Origin: Atrina japonica
Lineage: Eukaryota; Mollusca; Bivalvia; Pterioida; Pinnidae
Assembly (NCBI GenBank): GCA_030159075.1
Contig: BROG01000049.1
Location: forward strand, 298,501 to 362,500
Length of the DNA: 64,000 nucleotides
Reading direction: 5' to 3'
Shown: positions 40,670 to 51,604 of the stretch, piece after piece
Layout of the letters: the number at the start of each line of letters is the position of its first letter
Numbering within the stretch: the stretch's first letter is position 1
Notes under the pieces: model-generated
The model's input: the letters and a program-made list of their open reading frames with translations, nothing else
Database searches by the model: none
Told to the model about the DNA's origin: nothing
Translations under genes and position numbers: made by a program

Positions 40670-40865
40670 AAAAACAAAAACAAAATCAAAAAACTAAAGA
40701 AAAAAAAAACAAAACAAAACACAACAACAAAAACCAACAACAAAAAACCCCATCAAAAACAAAAACAAAAAACAGAAACCCCCCCCCCCCCCAAAAAAAA
40801 ACAAACAAAAAACAAACAAAAATGCCTACCAATAAAGAAGAAGAAGAAGAAGAAAAAGAAAAATA
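40670..40865. repeat. A-rich low-complexity tract with poly-C and (GAA)n
   Basis: AAAAC-type runs, a 14-C homopolymer at 40779-40792 and a short GAA array near 40839-40851. The reverse frame encodes only F/V/C-rich low-complexity sequence. Confidence 0.9.
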
Positions 40866-41367
40866 TCGGAGAATACAAAAGCACATCTTAGTGCGAACAA
40901 AACTGATCTACGAGTGATGATGGATTAATGGTACATGTATTCATATTCATATTCATAGATTTTTTTCCCCGATTCTATACATTTTCAATTATTCATTCAG
41001 TTATTTATTATCACTAAATTTGTAAGTTTGTATTTCGTTTACTGATTTATCAATCAAATCAATTAATATATATATATTAATATATTATTCATCTATAAAT
41101 TTGGTTGCTTTTTTTGGTTTGTCAATTAATTATTAAAATGTTAAACTCGCAGTCATTTGTTAATCTTTTTATAATTATCTATTTATATATCTATGTATTC
41201 ATTTATTCATCTATATCTTTGAACTGTTTGTGTTCGTTTTGTTTGCCAATCCATTTTTCTTCATATCCTGCTCTATGACCAGTTCAACTATTTTAATCCT
41301 CAGTTAAAAACAAAAAAATCAAAATCACAGAATAAAAATACAGTGATGGTCAAATTGTCCTAAATTA

Positions 41368-41467
<100 letters not shown>

Positions 41468-41887
41468 CCATATATAAATATATTTATATATATACATGCG
41501 GCTTAAGATATATTATATATATATTTTATATATATATATATATTATATAAATATATATAGATACAAATGCCCTATATTTATTAGTATATACATATTATGT
41601 AAAAGTCCAACGTAAAGAAATTAAAATTATATATATGTATAATTTAGCCAATTAAAATTTTGATTAGCCAGGTCAATAAACATTGACACAAAAATGTGTT
41701 TAAATCTTGTGCAACATGGTTACAAGTGCAAACTATATAATAGATGTGGCAAATTATTTGAAAGTTTAGAGATTTGCTTGATTGGGAAAGTTTTCAGAGC
41801 AATTCTTTGGTTATCAATCAAACATGCCCTTATATTACATGTACATATGCTGTATGTATTGTCAAAGTTGTCTGTAATACTATATAA

Positions 41888-42219
41888 TAGTAACAGAAGT
41901 AGCAGGGGGGGGGGGGGGGGGGGGCAGTAGCAGTAGTAGTAGTAGTAGAAGTAGGTAGTTTTGTAACAGTAGTAGTGTAGATAGACAGTAGTAGTAAAAG
42001 CAGCCCCCAGACATTTCTGGCGTGTGTATGTGTTTTAAGTTGGTTTAGCCCCTCACTTTCAATTTGCTTCCGACGCTGATGAGTAGTAGAAGTAGTACTA
42101 GTAATAGTAACAGTAGTAGCAGTAGTAGTAGAAGTAATAGCAGTAGCAGTAGCAGTAGCAGTAGTAGTAGTAGTAGTAGAAGTAGTACTAGTAGTTGTAA
42201 CAGTAGTAGTAGTAGTAAT

Positions 42220-42251
<32 letters not shown>

Positions 42252-42318
42252 TAGAAGTAGTAGTAGAAGTAGTACTATTAGTTGTAACAGTAGTAGTAGA
42301 AGTAATAGCAGCAGCAGC

Positions 42319-42350
<32 letters not shown>

Positions 42351-42405
42351 TAGTAGTAGGAGCAGCAGCATCAGTAGTAGTAGTAGTTGTAGTTGTTGTT
42401 GTTTT
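41888..42405. repeat. AGT/AGC trinucleotide array (~0.5 kb) with poly-G
   Basis: More than 100 AGT, AGC or AGA triplets in two blocks (41888-41998 and 42080-42405), plus 20 G at 41905-41924. All frames stay open because the triplets contain no stop in most phases, giving poly-S, poly-T/A and poly-L translations. None shows composition or flanks of a real gene. Confidence 0.95.
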
Positions 42406-42429
42406 TGTTGTCCTGGTTCTAGTGTTGTG

Positions 42430-43345
42430 CCGATTCTGATAAAAGTCTCTATATAGAGATATCGGTATAAAAGTATCAAAATCATCATTCTTTTTTTTGT
42501 CCGATTTATTTTTAATATATTCACTCATGAAATCGCTGGAGTCATTGACATTCTTGAATGTAGTTAAAATACTTATAGAATTTTTTTTTTCAGCACATCA
42601 TCCTTAATTTATCGGGACATGAATTTAAATGCACTCTAATTTCATCTTTCGTTACTCGTTTTTAAAATTAAAATGTTAATATTCAGAGTCAATTATTGGA
42701 TTTCCCTTGTAATCTAAACGGTATGATAGGATCTGCGATCGAAGTATTAATTCAACAATTTCAATCCCTTTATTGCGGGCAATATTTATTTTGACATTCA
42801 TTGTTTGGTATCACTTTTGGCCCTAGAGGCAAAATGTCGCTACAAGGAAGAAAAATGCTCTTAACACGCGAAACCATGCAACGATTAGCAGAATTAAATA
42901 GGTAATTTGTGTTTTGTTAACGATCTTGATGTTTCGAGATAATATCACCCGAGTTGTACTTATCACGAGGTACCCCGAGGTTACATTGATATTCTTCATC
43001 GTGAAGATCAGTAGAAAAATTAAATACATATTTATTTTTTACTTTAAATAGTTAGCTAATATGTCCAAATTGATTTGAACAAATAAGGTGATCAAAGAAC
43101 CGTTTTGCAAACATTGATCAAAATCTCCAACATGCATCGGAAATTAACATCTACTCGATGACAAACAGGATTAAAACGGAGTTCTAAAAAAATAATTATT
43201 ACATATTTGTTCATTCAGCATCGTGCATTTATGCCAGTCCTGTTGGTCGAGCCCTATGGACAAAATATGACGACGTCATCTTAGACGATATGCCGAATAT
43301 TTTTAATACATATCCCTCAGTGATGATAGTGTATTTATATTTCAT

Positions 43346-43434
<89 letters not shown>

Positions 43435-46035
43435 AAGTGACATATTTTTATTCACCGACAAAATAGCTACTTTTGAAGGTTCTCTTGCTATGACGTTTGA
43501 TAAAAATGGTATTATGTTATCATTTTTACGAGTAGACGTTCAACTCAGTTACGTTGTCGCACAGCCTCTACAGAGACAAAGTTCAAAGGACATTTCCAGT
43601 ACGAGGTTAACTACAAATTACAATGACGAAAAACTTTCAAATATATGTAAATGTGAAAGTTATCAACAACATTTCAACATCAAATTTAAACTTTATTTAT
43701 ATGTCAGTAAATATTCGAGTTTAGAATTTCTGAATAAAATATCATTCCGCTAAAAACAGTTATTCCATGACAGTTTATCGTTCATTGTATCATATAAGCT
43801 ATCTACCGGTATAACTATCTGCTGTATATACTCCTTAACTTCATATTATTTTATTTATGACTCAATGTACGATTACCAAAAAAAAAAAAAAAAAAAAAAA
43901 TGGTCGGAAATAAAATGTTGGTATCCCTGTATACATGTACACCAATGAAACGACATTTTAAATATTACATGCTATGGTAACCGGATACGCAAACTGCTTC
44001 CGGTTTGACCGAGATTGAAATCCCGGATTTTATGTTTACTTGGGATTGTGTGCATTTTGCACATTACATACTTTAAAGCAAATACCTTGACGTCGTGAAC
44101 ACGCATATAAGTGTATCTTTTGCTAGCCGACAGGGAAAAATCCATTTACAGCATACGGAAATGTAGAACACATGTATTACGTGGGTGTCCGTCATATTTT
44201 TATTTTTGAATCATCTTAGTGGCTTTTAAAACCAAAATCGAAACAATATGACTTTTGAATTTTGTATTTATTCAGTAGTAAGTTTTAAATATTAAAGCCA
44301 CATTCCGGGGAGTAATGTTCATAAATAAACGTTTCTGTACTCTCTTAATAAGTATTCGCATGAACTTTCGTCGTATTTTCAAAGTCCTATTCCAACTAAT
44401 TAGTTAATTAATCGTGGAAAGCACCTAACACATTGATCTATTTATATACGATAAGGTGTTGCCGGTCACGTGGTGATGCTCTATTGAGCGTGTTCGTTTC
44501 ATTGTTCGGGACAATCCAGTAAAGTGAAACACCAATCAAATGTTCCGGAACACTGTCCTGGGCAAGCAGTTTAGCCATAAACTTACATGAAATATGTAAA
44601 TTTTATCGACATCTTTGAAATAATTACTTCCTACCCTGGTGCATTGGATTGTAACATGTTCTGAGACTGTGCCGGAACAGTACTCTTGCGGTAAATCGAA
44701 CACACCCTTTATATCACTTGTTTACCAGGATAAATTCAAGGATTTCTTCGAGAATCTCCCTAATAACTCCATTAATACCTCGAATTTTTTGAATTTTTTG
44801 AATTTTCGTCGGTTAGGAGTGTTTTTCTAATGAAAATGTCAAAAGTTACAATTACATCTAGAAAATTAGAATAACGTTCCCTGAATGTAACTTTAAAAGA
44901 TGAAGTTTCATTTTATAGACACCTGTTGTTGTTAGATTAATCAATATAAGGATAAATTGCAACATCAATACACCGCTGACACTTGTATATAATCTATTGC
45001 ATAATTATTTAAATCATCTTAGGACTTTTCGGAATTTAAGAAATTCTGTGGAAGAATCGTAGTGATTATTGGGCAATTTAGTGTACAATGATTAGAAAGA
45101 TTTCAATAGTGGCCCAAATTCACATTTTTTTGGCGTTTTTCCACGAAGAAACTATAAACGCACCTGATTCCACCTCTGAATTTTCAGATGTCCATTTTTC
45201 ACCTGATTTTGTATATTGTCTCATGAACATTCTTTCGATCTGTACTATTGTATCTCTGATTTCACATATTGCTATGGAGAAAATTAATATATAAATGACA
45301 TTGAGTAGCCATCATTGCACTCCTATAAGTTCATATAATTTGCCTTTACTTATGACCGTAAAACACATCTAGACTGTCACGTGATATTTTATTTCTCAAT
45401 ATTTATTGTAGTTCACTTAGACCAGAATTGAAACAATTTTATTTGAAGTGTTTTTAAAATATGATTCTACCCATTTTTTTAATCTATAAAATAAATGAAT
45501 TAAAATATATGTAATGTCTCGTCAGGTTAGAATCTTATTAACTTTTAATTTGTGTTCTTTGGTAATAATATGTTACGAGCTGGGTAATGTATGTATGTAT
45601 GTATGTATGTACTAATTCAAACCATTCTATTTATCTATAGAAAAAGTCTTAAATTATATTTTTCTACTCATTTTTCTTTAGAATATTCCGTTTACTGGGA
45701 AAAAAAATTCATCTATTGCGTTGTTTTCAAAATTTCATTCCCAATAGATAAGGAAGGGGATACAATCTAAGACGGGGTTTGTTAGTACAATATATGAACG
45801 ATATAAAACGATCCAGAAAAAAATGTCCTTTTTTCCTTTTCACTCTAACATTTTGTTTTAAGACAATGTCATAGTTAAATTATTCATTTTAGCAAGGAAC
45901 ATCAGCAAGGGCGAATATTTACAGGTATACAGCGATCTTATATCATTCTCAAGAAATCAAACTACAACTAAAACGAAATATTTTTTGAGAATGAATTACC
46001 AACTACTCTGTTTCACTAAGTGAAATGTTGAGTTA
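42430..46035. other. Spacer
   Basis: It contains (GA)n at 43.35 kb, a poly-A run at 43879-43900 and (GTAT)n near 45590-45611. The segment at 44045-44105 weakly resembles 39945-40015 (both have TCCATTTTGC/TGCATTTTGC and a GACGTC block), so an old repeat pair is possible. No gene recognised. Confidence 0.5.
43349..43431. repeat. (GA)n microsatellite
   Basis: 41 perfect units. Confidence 0.98.
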
Positions 46036-46039
46036 CCTG

Positions 46040-46320
46040 TTCGATGGCGGTTGTTGAGACGTCTGTACCAATTATGACGAGGATTCGTTCCTCACGTATT
46101 TCATTTGGAATGACTGTGGACTCACGGCGGGTGTGACCAGTCGACATGGAATGCTTACTCCTCCATGGCACCTGATCCCACCTCATGATTTCAAGAGGTC
46201 CGTGTTTGTTAAGTTTTTACCAGATTTGTACCTATATCCTGGACATCCGAATGATTTACACTTTGGTATCTGAGATTTTTTTTAATATCTAGTTCATCAT
46301 GTCATTGCAAAAACATGATG
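46040..46320 (+). repeat. Dispersed repeat G, copy 2 (best preserved)
   Basis: CCTCACGTATTTCATTTGGA, GACTCACGGCGGGTGTGACC AGTCGACA, GGCACCTGATCCCACCTCAT and AGAGGTCCGTGTTTGTTAAG are all present. No coding potential. Three other copies lie in the window. Confidence 0.65.
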
Positions 46321-46814
46321 TATATACGTAAATTAAATATTTGGACCACAAACACGATTATCTTTGAAATAATAAACCATTGATGTTTCTAAATTTTTTC
46401 ATAGTATCTCTTATTTATTATAATTTACTTTGATTGTAATATATTTTAACATCATTGGCTCTATGTCATCCATAGTTCGTGTATTTTTATTGTTTCAGAT
46501 TAATTTACTTTATTGATGCAATACCAATTCAACAGATGACATCTATCTATTAGTTTACCAAATCTAAGGTGCTATTGCCCATATAACGACATTTCAATGT
46601 TCAAAGAAATTGATACACTGTCAAATTTCAACAGTTGTTTATTGTTTGCATGAAAACACATTTAACCCTTTCACCCCCTGAATATCCGAGTGGTAGGCTC
46701 TTTTCTGTTGTTTAAGGCCAGTCTATTATGGTCTGGAGGGTTGAAAGGGTTAATACATATTTCGTTTTACTTGTAGTTTGATTTCATGAGAAAGATCGCG
46801 CTGTATAACTGTAA

Positions 46815-47097
46815 ATATTCGTCATTGTCCGTGCTAATTTTCGTCCGTTCACGAAAGAAAATATATTCACCACGTCTTAAATTCGCCCTAAACCACCATA
46901 ATGTCCTGGGTGTGTAACCACGTCTTAAATTCGCCCTAAACCACCATAATGTCCTGGGTGTGTATAATGTGTCCGTGCTGCAATCATTTAGCTGGTGAAT
47001 TTAGTTTTCACCTCAACCCTATGTCATCTAAGAACGAGAGTAAGGAAAAATAAACGGAGGCGAAAATGTCCGTGGATACACTATATCAAGAACCTTT
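46815..47097. mobile_element. Foldback repeat, TTCGCC family, copy 2, with internal 48-bp duplication
   Basis: It opens with AATTTTCGTCCGTTCACG and closes with GGAGGCGAAAATGTCCGTGG ATACAC. The interior holds CACGTCTTAAATTCGCCC and its duplicate. It abuts MITE-A copy 6 on the right. Confidence 0.5.
46870..46965. repeat. 48-bp tandem duplication
   Basis: Two copies of a 48-bp block starting CCACGTCTTAAATTCGCCCT and ending GTCCTGGGTGTGTA differ only at the last base, so the duplication is recent. Confidence 0.95.
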
Positions 47098-47345
47098 AAT
47101 GTTAAAGGGACATTTACTGTGTTTACCATAAGTCATATCGATTGGTTCTACTTTTACTACTTTTACTTGCTGTACAATGACAAAAATGAATTTTACACAA
47201 TCATAAAAATCGTATCTTCCTATATGTTTTGTGAAAATAAGGCCATGTCCATTTTGGTATTCTTATACAAATAGTAAGCTTGAGTTAATCAATTGCATCT
47301 TAAAAAAGTTCCAAACTTGGGTTTCTTACGAATCTTTGACCAGAT
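47098..47345 (+). mobile_element. MITE-A copy 6
   Basis: It begins TTAAAGGGACATTTACTGTG and continues with TATGTTTTGTGAAAATAAGG, GCTTGAGTTAATCAATTGCA and GGGTTTCTTACGAATC. The 3' half is missing or replaced by another dispersed repeat starting near 47385. Confidence 0.75.
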
Positions 47346-47384
47346 ACTAGTATATGTAGTATAAACATATTACCAAAGTTATAA

Positions 47385-47640
47385 TGCTCAAGACGATCGT
47401 TTTTGTAAATTTGACATCAACAGCTGTGCTTCTAGTTTGAATTGATTTTCTTAAGGAAAGTGGTATAATATAAGGCGAAATAATAAATCTAAATGCATAG
47501 CCAAATCTGTCCAAAAGTAACCACTGTTAATAATGAATATCTTAGCGTTTGAATAATTTAGAATTTAGATAGTGTTATCAGTGCCAAATATCACTTTAGT
47601 ATAAGATTATCAGCTGGTACCGAAATACTAAGTACTAGGT
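47385..47640 (+). repeat. Dispersed repeat R, copy 1
   Basis: Shares with 61.08-61.38 kb, in the same order: AAGTTATAATGCTCAAGACG ATCG, GGAAAGTGGTATAATATAAG, CCAAAAGTAACCACTGTTAA and GATTATCAGCTGGTACCGAA. About 260-290 bp, non-coding. Confidence 0.65.
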
Positions 47641-48005
47641 TTATGTAAACAGGAGTTTACGAATGTTAATGCATGTGCATATCGCTTTTTTGTCGGCTTG
47701 TCAATGATAAGAAATTCTATATCGATATATCGATAAATAAAAAATATTGATATATCGATAAATCGAGTAATTTAGGTACTTTTATCAAATGCATTCACAA
47801 TATATAGATTCATTACAATAATTAGGGGTTTTATTGTTTATTTGAACAAATTGAACAATTAGAAAAATATATAACATAGTTCAAAAACATGAAGTAATAT
47901 AAATGGAAAATTTTGGAAATTGTGAAAGAAAATACATCCTGTTAAATGCATTCTGAAATGTATCGATACTACAAATATGTATCGATTATCATATCGAATC
48001 ACTTT

Positions 48006-48009
48006 GTAT

Positions 48010-48100
<91 letters not shown>
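48006..48100. repeat. (TA)n microsatellite, twice slipped
   Basis: About 46 TA units with AA slips near 48020 and 48078. Confidence 0.97.
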
Positions 48101-48101
<1 letters not shown>

Positions 48102-48127
48102 AACATCAATATCGAGTCTATCAATTA

Positions 48128-48217
48128 CAGTCCCTCTGTTTTGTTATTGTGTACCAATCTAAGTAGTAAAAAAGAAAAGGCCATTTAAAAAAACCCACAG
48201 CTAATGCCCATTTAAAG
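48128..48217 (+). mobile_element. MITE-A copy 7 (3' end only)
   Basis: It carries TTTTGTTATTGTGTACCAAT followed by CACAGCTAATGCCCATTTAA. Only the terminal ~90 bp remain, next to a (TA)n array. Confidence 0.6.
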
Positions 48218-48307
48218 ATGGAAGAAATATCAACATGGTGTTGTCATATCGGTTGTAACGTCAGCATTACAACTAGCATCATCGCACTTGTCTACAACAA
48301 TATTTAT

Positions 48308-48608
48308 TTGTTTGTTTGATTATTGTTTTATATCCTGTCAAGAATGTTTCACTTATATTGAGATGTCATCGGCTTTAGGTGAAGTAATACAAATCTTGAC
48401 CTGTGCTATGGACTGACGCTAATGCAGTGAGGGGGTGCTTTTACCTGCCACGCCTTCCTGGTGACTTTCACTTCGTATCCCGAGCGCTTGACGAAGAAAC
48501 AATCACTACCATTTTTACAAAATATTTGATATGTCTCGGTACGGGGAATCGAACCCGGAATCTTCCGCTTGCGAGTCGAACGCTCTAACACTAGACCACC
48601 GCACACAC
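48308..48608 (-). mobile_element. tRNA-derived SINE, family B (best head)
   Basis: On the minus strand it starts GTGCGGTGGTCTAGTGTTAG (A box), has GGGTTCGATTCCCCGTAC (B box), a body with GAAGTGAAAGTCACCAGGAA, and ends ATATTGAC-type tail sequence whose complement is GTTTTATATCCTGTCAAG. The acceptor-stem halves do not pair, so this is a SINE head rather than a functional tRNA gene. Confidence 0.75.
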
Positions 48609-48828
48609 GCGGTGTCTAGAACAATAATGGACTCAACTGTGGTGGTCCAGATGTCTTTGTAGAACATTAGGTGATTGTAATTTTTTATGAATTATCTATT
48701 ATTATATCTAAACTTTCCATATTTTGTTTTAGTATGACAAAAAATATTTTGAAGTTAACCTAAGTGCAATCTCCAATCTTACAAACACTACAAAAATGCC
48801 GTAGTGTCCATAAGTTTTGCTTCATTTT

Positions 48829-48930
48829 AGACCAAATGTAATACCTTAGAATTAGTTATAATACATTATAATAGATTATAGACCATATGTAATACCTTAA
48901 AATTAGTTATAATATATTATAATAGATGAC
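48829..48930. repeat. 51-bp tandem repeat, two copies
   Basis: AGACCAAATGTAATACCTTA and AGACCATATGTAATACCTTA begin two units 51 bp apart, each ending in TTATAATAGAT. A few substitutions separate them. Confidence 0.85.
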
Positions 48931-49542
48931 ATTTGCCAATTTTTTTATGACTAAAATTTTTATTTAATCGCATGAGGTAGACGAATAATATCTTTTTTTG
49001 TTTTTTACTTATTCAGGTCAAGAACGTATTGCTGACACAACATTTAAATTCTTGGAGTATTTTAAAAGTGAGATATTCAACTGGTTACAGACATCACATT
49101 ATAACGTAGTACATAATCTTATAGCGTTGCCATACCTTTGCTAATTCTTTACAGTCACATACATGTACTTGTAAATTATGCACCACTAAAGTAGCAATAA
49201 AATAGCCTTCTTGGTATTTCTTTTAAATCTTGTATTAATTATTTGAAAGGTGTCAATTTTGCCCTTAAGATGAAATGTCAAATACAACAGCATATCATAA
49301 TCTCATTTGACTTAGATCTACATATTTGACCAAAATTTATTTTGATGTTCTCCTAGAAATTTGGAACAACACCGAATTATCACCTGTCATTCTCGATAAG
49401 TTAAACTAATTACCTTATAAGATAACTGTAACAGTTAAGACTATATAACGTCAAAGAATTTTACCTGTTTTTTTAATCCTTTCCTTTTTAATACTTAAAT
49501 TGATATATTACAATAAAAAAGATATATATATATATATATATA

Positions 49543-49805
49543 TATACAGGCATAACAATTTTAAAATTCCTATATATTTGTGAAAATTGCTTCAGAAACC
49601 CACTTTGGCAATCATTCACTTGAAACTGATAAATTTAATTTTACTATTTGTATATGCATATCACACTGAACCTAAACCCTATGTTCACAAAATATTTAGG
49701 AATACAAGATTTGTTATGCCTGTGTATAGTTCTTATTTGCACATATAGTAACATTAGCAAATATCCAAAAAAATTGTATGGTAGACACAGCTAATGTTCC
49801 TTTAT
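49543..49805 (-). mobile_element. MITE-A copy 8
   Basis: It carries the reversed landmarks ACAGGCATAACAATTTTAAA, ATATATTTGTGAAAATTGCT, ACTATTTGTATATGCATATC, TTATGCCTGTGTATAG and a terminal CAGCTAATGTTCCTTTA. A (TA)n tract abuts the left side. Confidence 0.75.
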
Positions 49806-49849
49806 ACACTGTGAGATGTGCTCATTCATTGTGTTTTGTCCGATTGTTT

Positions 49850-50070
49850 CAAGCAGATATATTCAAATTACGTCTCGGATTCAATCTTCCGGTTATGGAG
49901 TTCCATTGCTCTCTTCGCATCCCCTCACAAAAATGTATGACACCACATTTTCTTTCGGAATATACTTTTATATTCGAATTTAGCTCAACTGATGAAAACT
50001 TATTGACAGAAGCGATCGCCTTGATCATTGTTTTGCCCTCTTTTGTAAAACTATAACAATACAAATCTTG
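49850..50070 (-). repeat. Dispersed repeat R, copy 3 (core)
   Basis: The plus strand carries TTAGCTCAACTGATGAAAAC, TTATTGACAGAAGCGATCGC and TTTTGTAAAACTATAACAAT, the complement of the R core at 61.1 kb. Shorter relatives with GACAGAAACGATCGTCTTGA occur at 51125-51250, and with TTGACAGAAACGATGGTCTT at 4225-4325. Confidence 0.5.
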
Positions 50071-50074
50071 TGAA

Positions 50075-50255
50075 TATTGAACAAAGATGAATCTTCCAAA
50101 GATACAGCGGTGGTGACAGGTGTCATGGATGAGTAAGCACATCCTAATGACAGGTCACACCCACAACAAGTCCACAGTCATAATTATTCAAATCAAATAA
50201 GCAAAGATAAAATCTTTGTCACAGTCGGTATCAGTGATTGGACTACTTCCATCGA
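50075..50255 (-). repeat. Dispersed repeat G, copy 3
   Basis: Reversed, it carries CTTGTTGTGGGTGTGACCTG, TGCTTACTCATCCATGACAC and CTGTCACCACCGCTG. It is directly followed on its 3' side by repeat R (49.85-50.06 kb), which suggests the two are parts of one longer element. Confidence 0.55.
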
Positions 50256-50429
50256 ACAGGGATAGGTATATCAAGTTAAACTGACATGCGTTTACAAACA
50301 CAACAAGTCTACATTCAATTATAACAAGGGTGATAGGCTACTTGTTGACCCAAACATATTCGAGATAACCTTTTGCATGGAATCCATGCAAAGTAAGGTC
50401 TTTAATCTGTTCACCCTATATTTGGACAA

Positions 50430-50605
50430 TTGTTGTTGTAATGTTGTTTAACGTCCCACTCAAGAATCTTTCACTCATATGGAGACGTTACCAAATGCCG
50501 GTGAAGGGCTTCACATTTTGGCCTATGCTCGGCACTTACGGCCATTGAGCAGTGAGGGTTCTTTAACGTGCTGACACCTACTGTGACACGTGACATTAGT
50601 TTATT
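50430..50605 (-). mobile_element. SINE 3' module related to family B
   Basis: TGTTTAACGTCCCACTCAAG, TTTCACTCATATGGAGACGT and TGAGCAGTGAGGGTTCTTTA parallel the complement of the family B tail at 48.31-48.45 kb (TTTATATCCTGTCAAG, TTTCACTTATATTGAGATGT, ATGCAGTGAGGGGGTGCTTT). The two have diverged in sequence but keep the same module order. No tRNA-like head was seen. Confidence 0.6.
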
Positions 50606-50814
50606 TAACTTATTTGGACAATACGCACTAGTCAGTATTGTTTTGGTTTCTGACAGAACCCGGATGTATCACTTATCGTGATATACCAATAACTCAACAT
50701 TTGTGTACGAAACAAAGGCTTTGCGTTGATCCTAAAGATTACCTATGTAAATCATTCTAAAATGCTTAAGCAGCTTAATTCTTTTTCTGAAATGATTTAA
50801 ATGATTTAAGGGAG

Positions 50815-50960
50815 ATTTTCGAGAAACATTAACGACGGGTGTGACATGCTAACAGGGGACGCTGACTCCTTCAAGACACCTGACCCCATTCCGTTTGAGA
50901 TACATGGTTCCAATCTCTATCTGGTATACAACAACGTTTTAATTTGTCTATTTATTACTT
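50815..50960 (+). repeat. Dispersed repeat G, copy 4 (partial)
   Basis: AACGACGGGTGTGACATGCT, AACAGGGGACGCTGACTCCT and AGACACCTGACCCCATTCCG correspond to the G core. The 5' part is absent. Confidence 0.5.
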
Positions 50961-51124
50961 CTATTTATATTTATGTCAGAACAAAAATGTTAGATATCCT
51001 TTAAAAAGGAACAGTTTTCAAACAACACCGGTATAACATTATTCCTGATTCATATCACCGAAAGTTAAGATAAGATAGTTATATTTACAGTGGATAGACA
51101 TAGATGGGTCGTACAATTTATTGA

Positions 51125-51250
51125 AGTTGAGTATTAGACCTTGTACTTTTTATCAAAACTCATAATTGCCATATTGACAGAAACGATCGTCTTGAACATT
51201 TGTTCCTCTTTTTTGCAAGACTGTAACTTTGGTATTATGTTTATAATACT
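51125..51250 (-). repeat. Dispersed repeat R fragment, adjoining SINE B
   Basis: CATATTGACAGAAACGATCG, TCTTGAACATTTGTTCCTC, TTTTGCAAGACTGTAACTTT and GGTATTATGTTTATAATACT match the complement of repeat R. The SINE B copy begins immediately after it. Confidence 0.45.
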
Positions 51251-51264
51251 CCTAAATACAGTGG

Positions 51265-51600
51265 GTACGAAAGATGAGCTAGAGTGGTCGACTCGCAAGT
51301 GGAAGGTCTCGGGTTCGATTCCCGGACCGAGTCAATCGAAAGACTTATAAAGATTGTAGTGATTGTTCCTTCGCCAACCTCTAGGCATACGAAGTGAAAG
51401 TCACGAGTCTTTCTGATGAGACTGCTAACCGAGGTCACGTGTCACGTGTCACGCGTACGGAAGGCGTGGTACGTAAACGAATCCTCACTGCATTGGCGTC
51501 GGTCCATAGCACAGGTCAATATTTATGGCAATTTCTCCAAAGATGGTGACACATAAGTAAAAAATTATTGACGAGATGTAAAACAACATTCCAACAAACA
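51265..51600 (+). mobile_element. tRNA-derived SINE, family B
   Basis: The head AGAGTGGTCGACTCGCAAGT with box B TCGGGTTCGATTCCCGGA is followed by ACGAAGTGAAAGTCACGAGT, CACTGCATTGGCGTCGGTCC, and the tail TTGACGAGATGTAAAACAAC plus CAAACAAA. Near 51430-51455 a short GTCACGT triplet repeat is present. It clearly shares head, body and tail with the copies at 10.3 and 48.3 kb. Confidence 0.75.
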
Positions 51601-51604
51601 AAGG

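Noticed and set aside
41830..42528. 232-, 159- and 130-codon frames rich in Thr/Ala, Leu or Ser
   Set aside because: They are overlapping translations of one AGT/AGC trinucleotide array. A real poly-Ser or mucin-like gene would need unique flanking coding sequence, which is absent.
42880..42910. GAAACCA as part of a reverse-complement homeobox (WFQNRR)
   Set aside because: The bases around it do not encode Q-N-R in either direction. All other near-matches (for example 22741, 38876, 50904, 52190) failed the same test.
48515..48608. tRNA gene on the minus strand
   Set aside because: A and B boxes are present, but the acceptor stem does not pair and the sequence continues into a SINE body and tail. 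The same applies at 22.8, 38.1, 39.1 and 51.3 kb.
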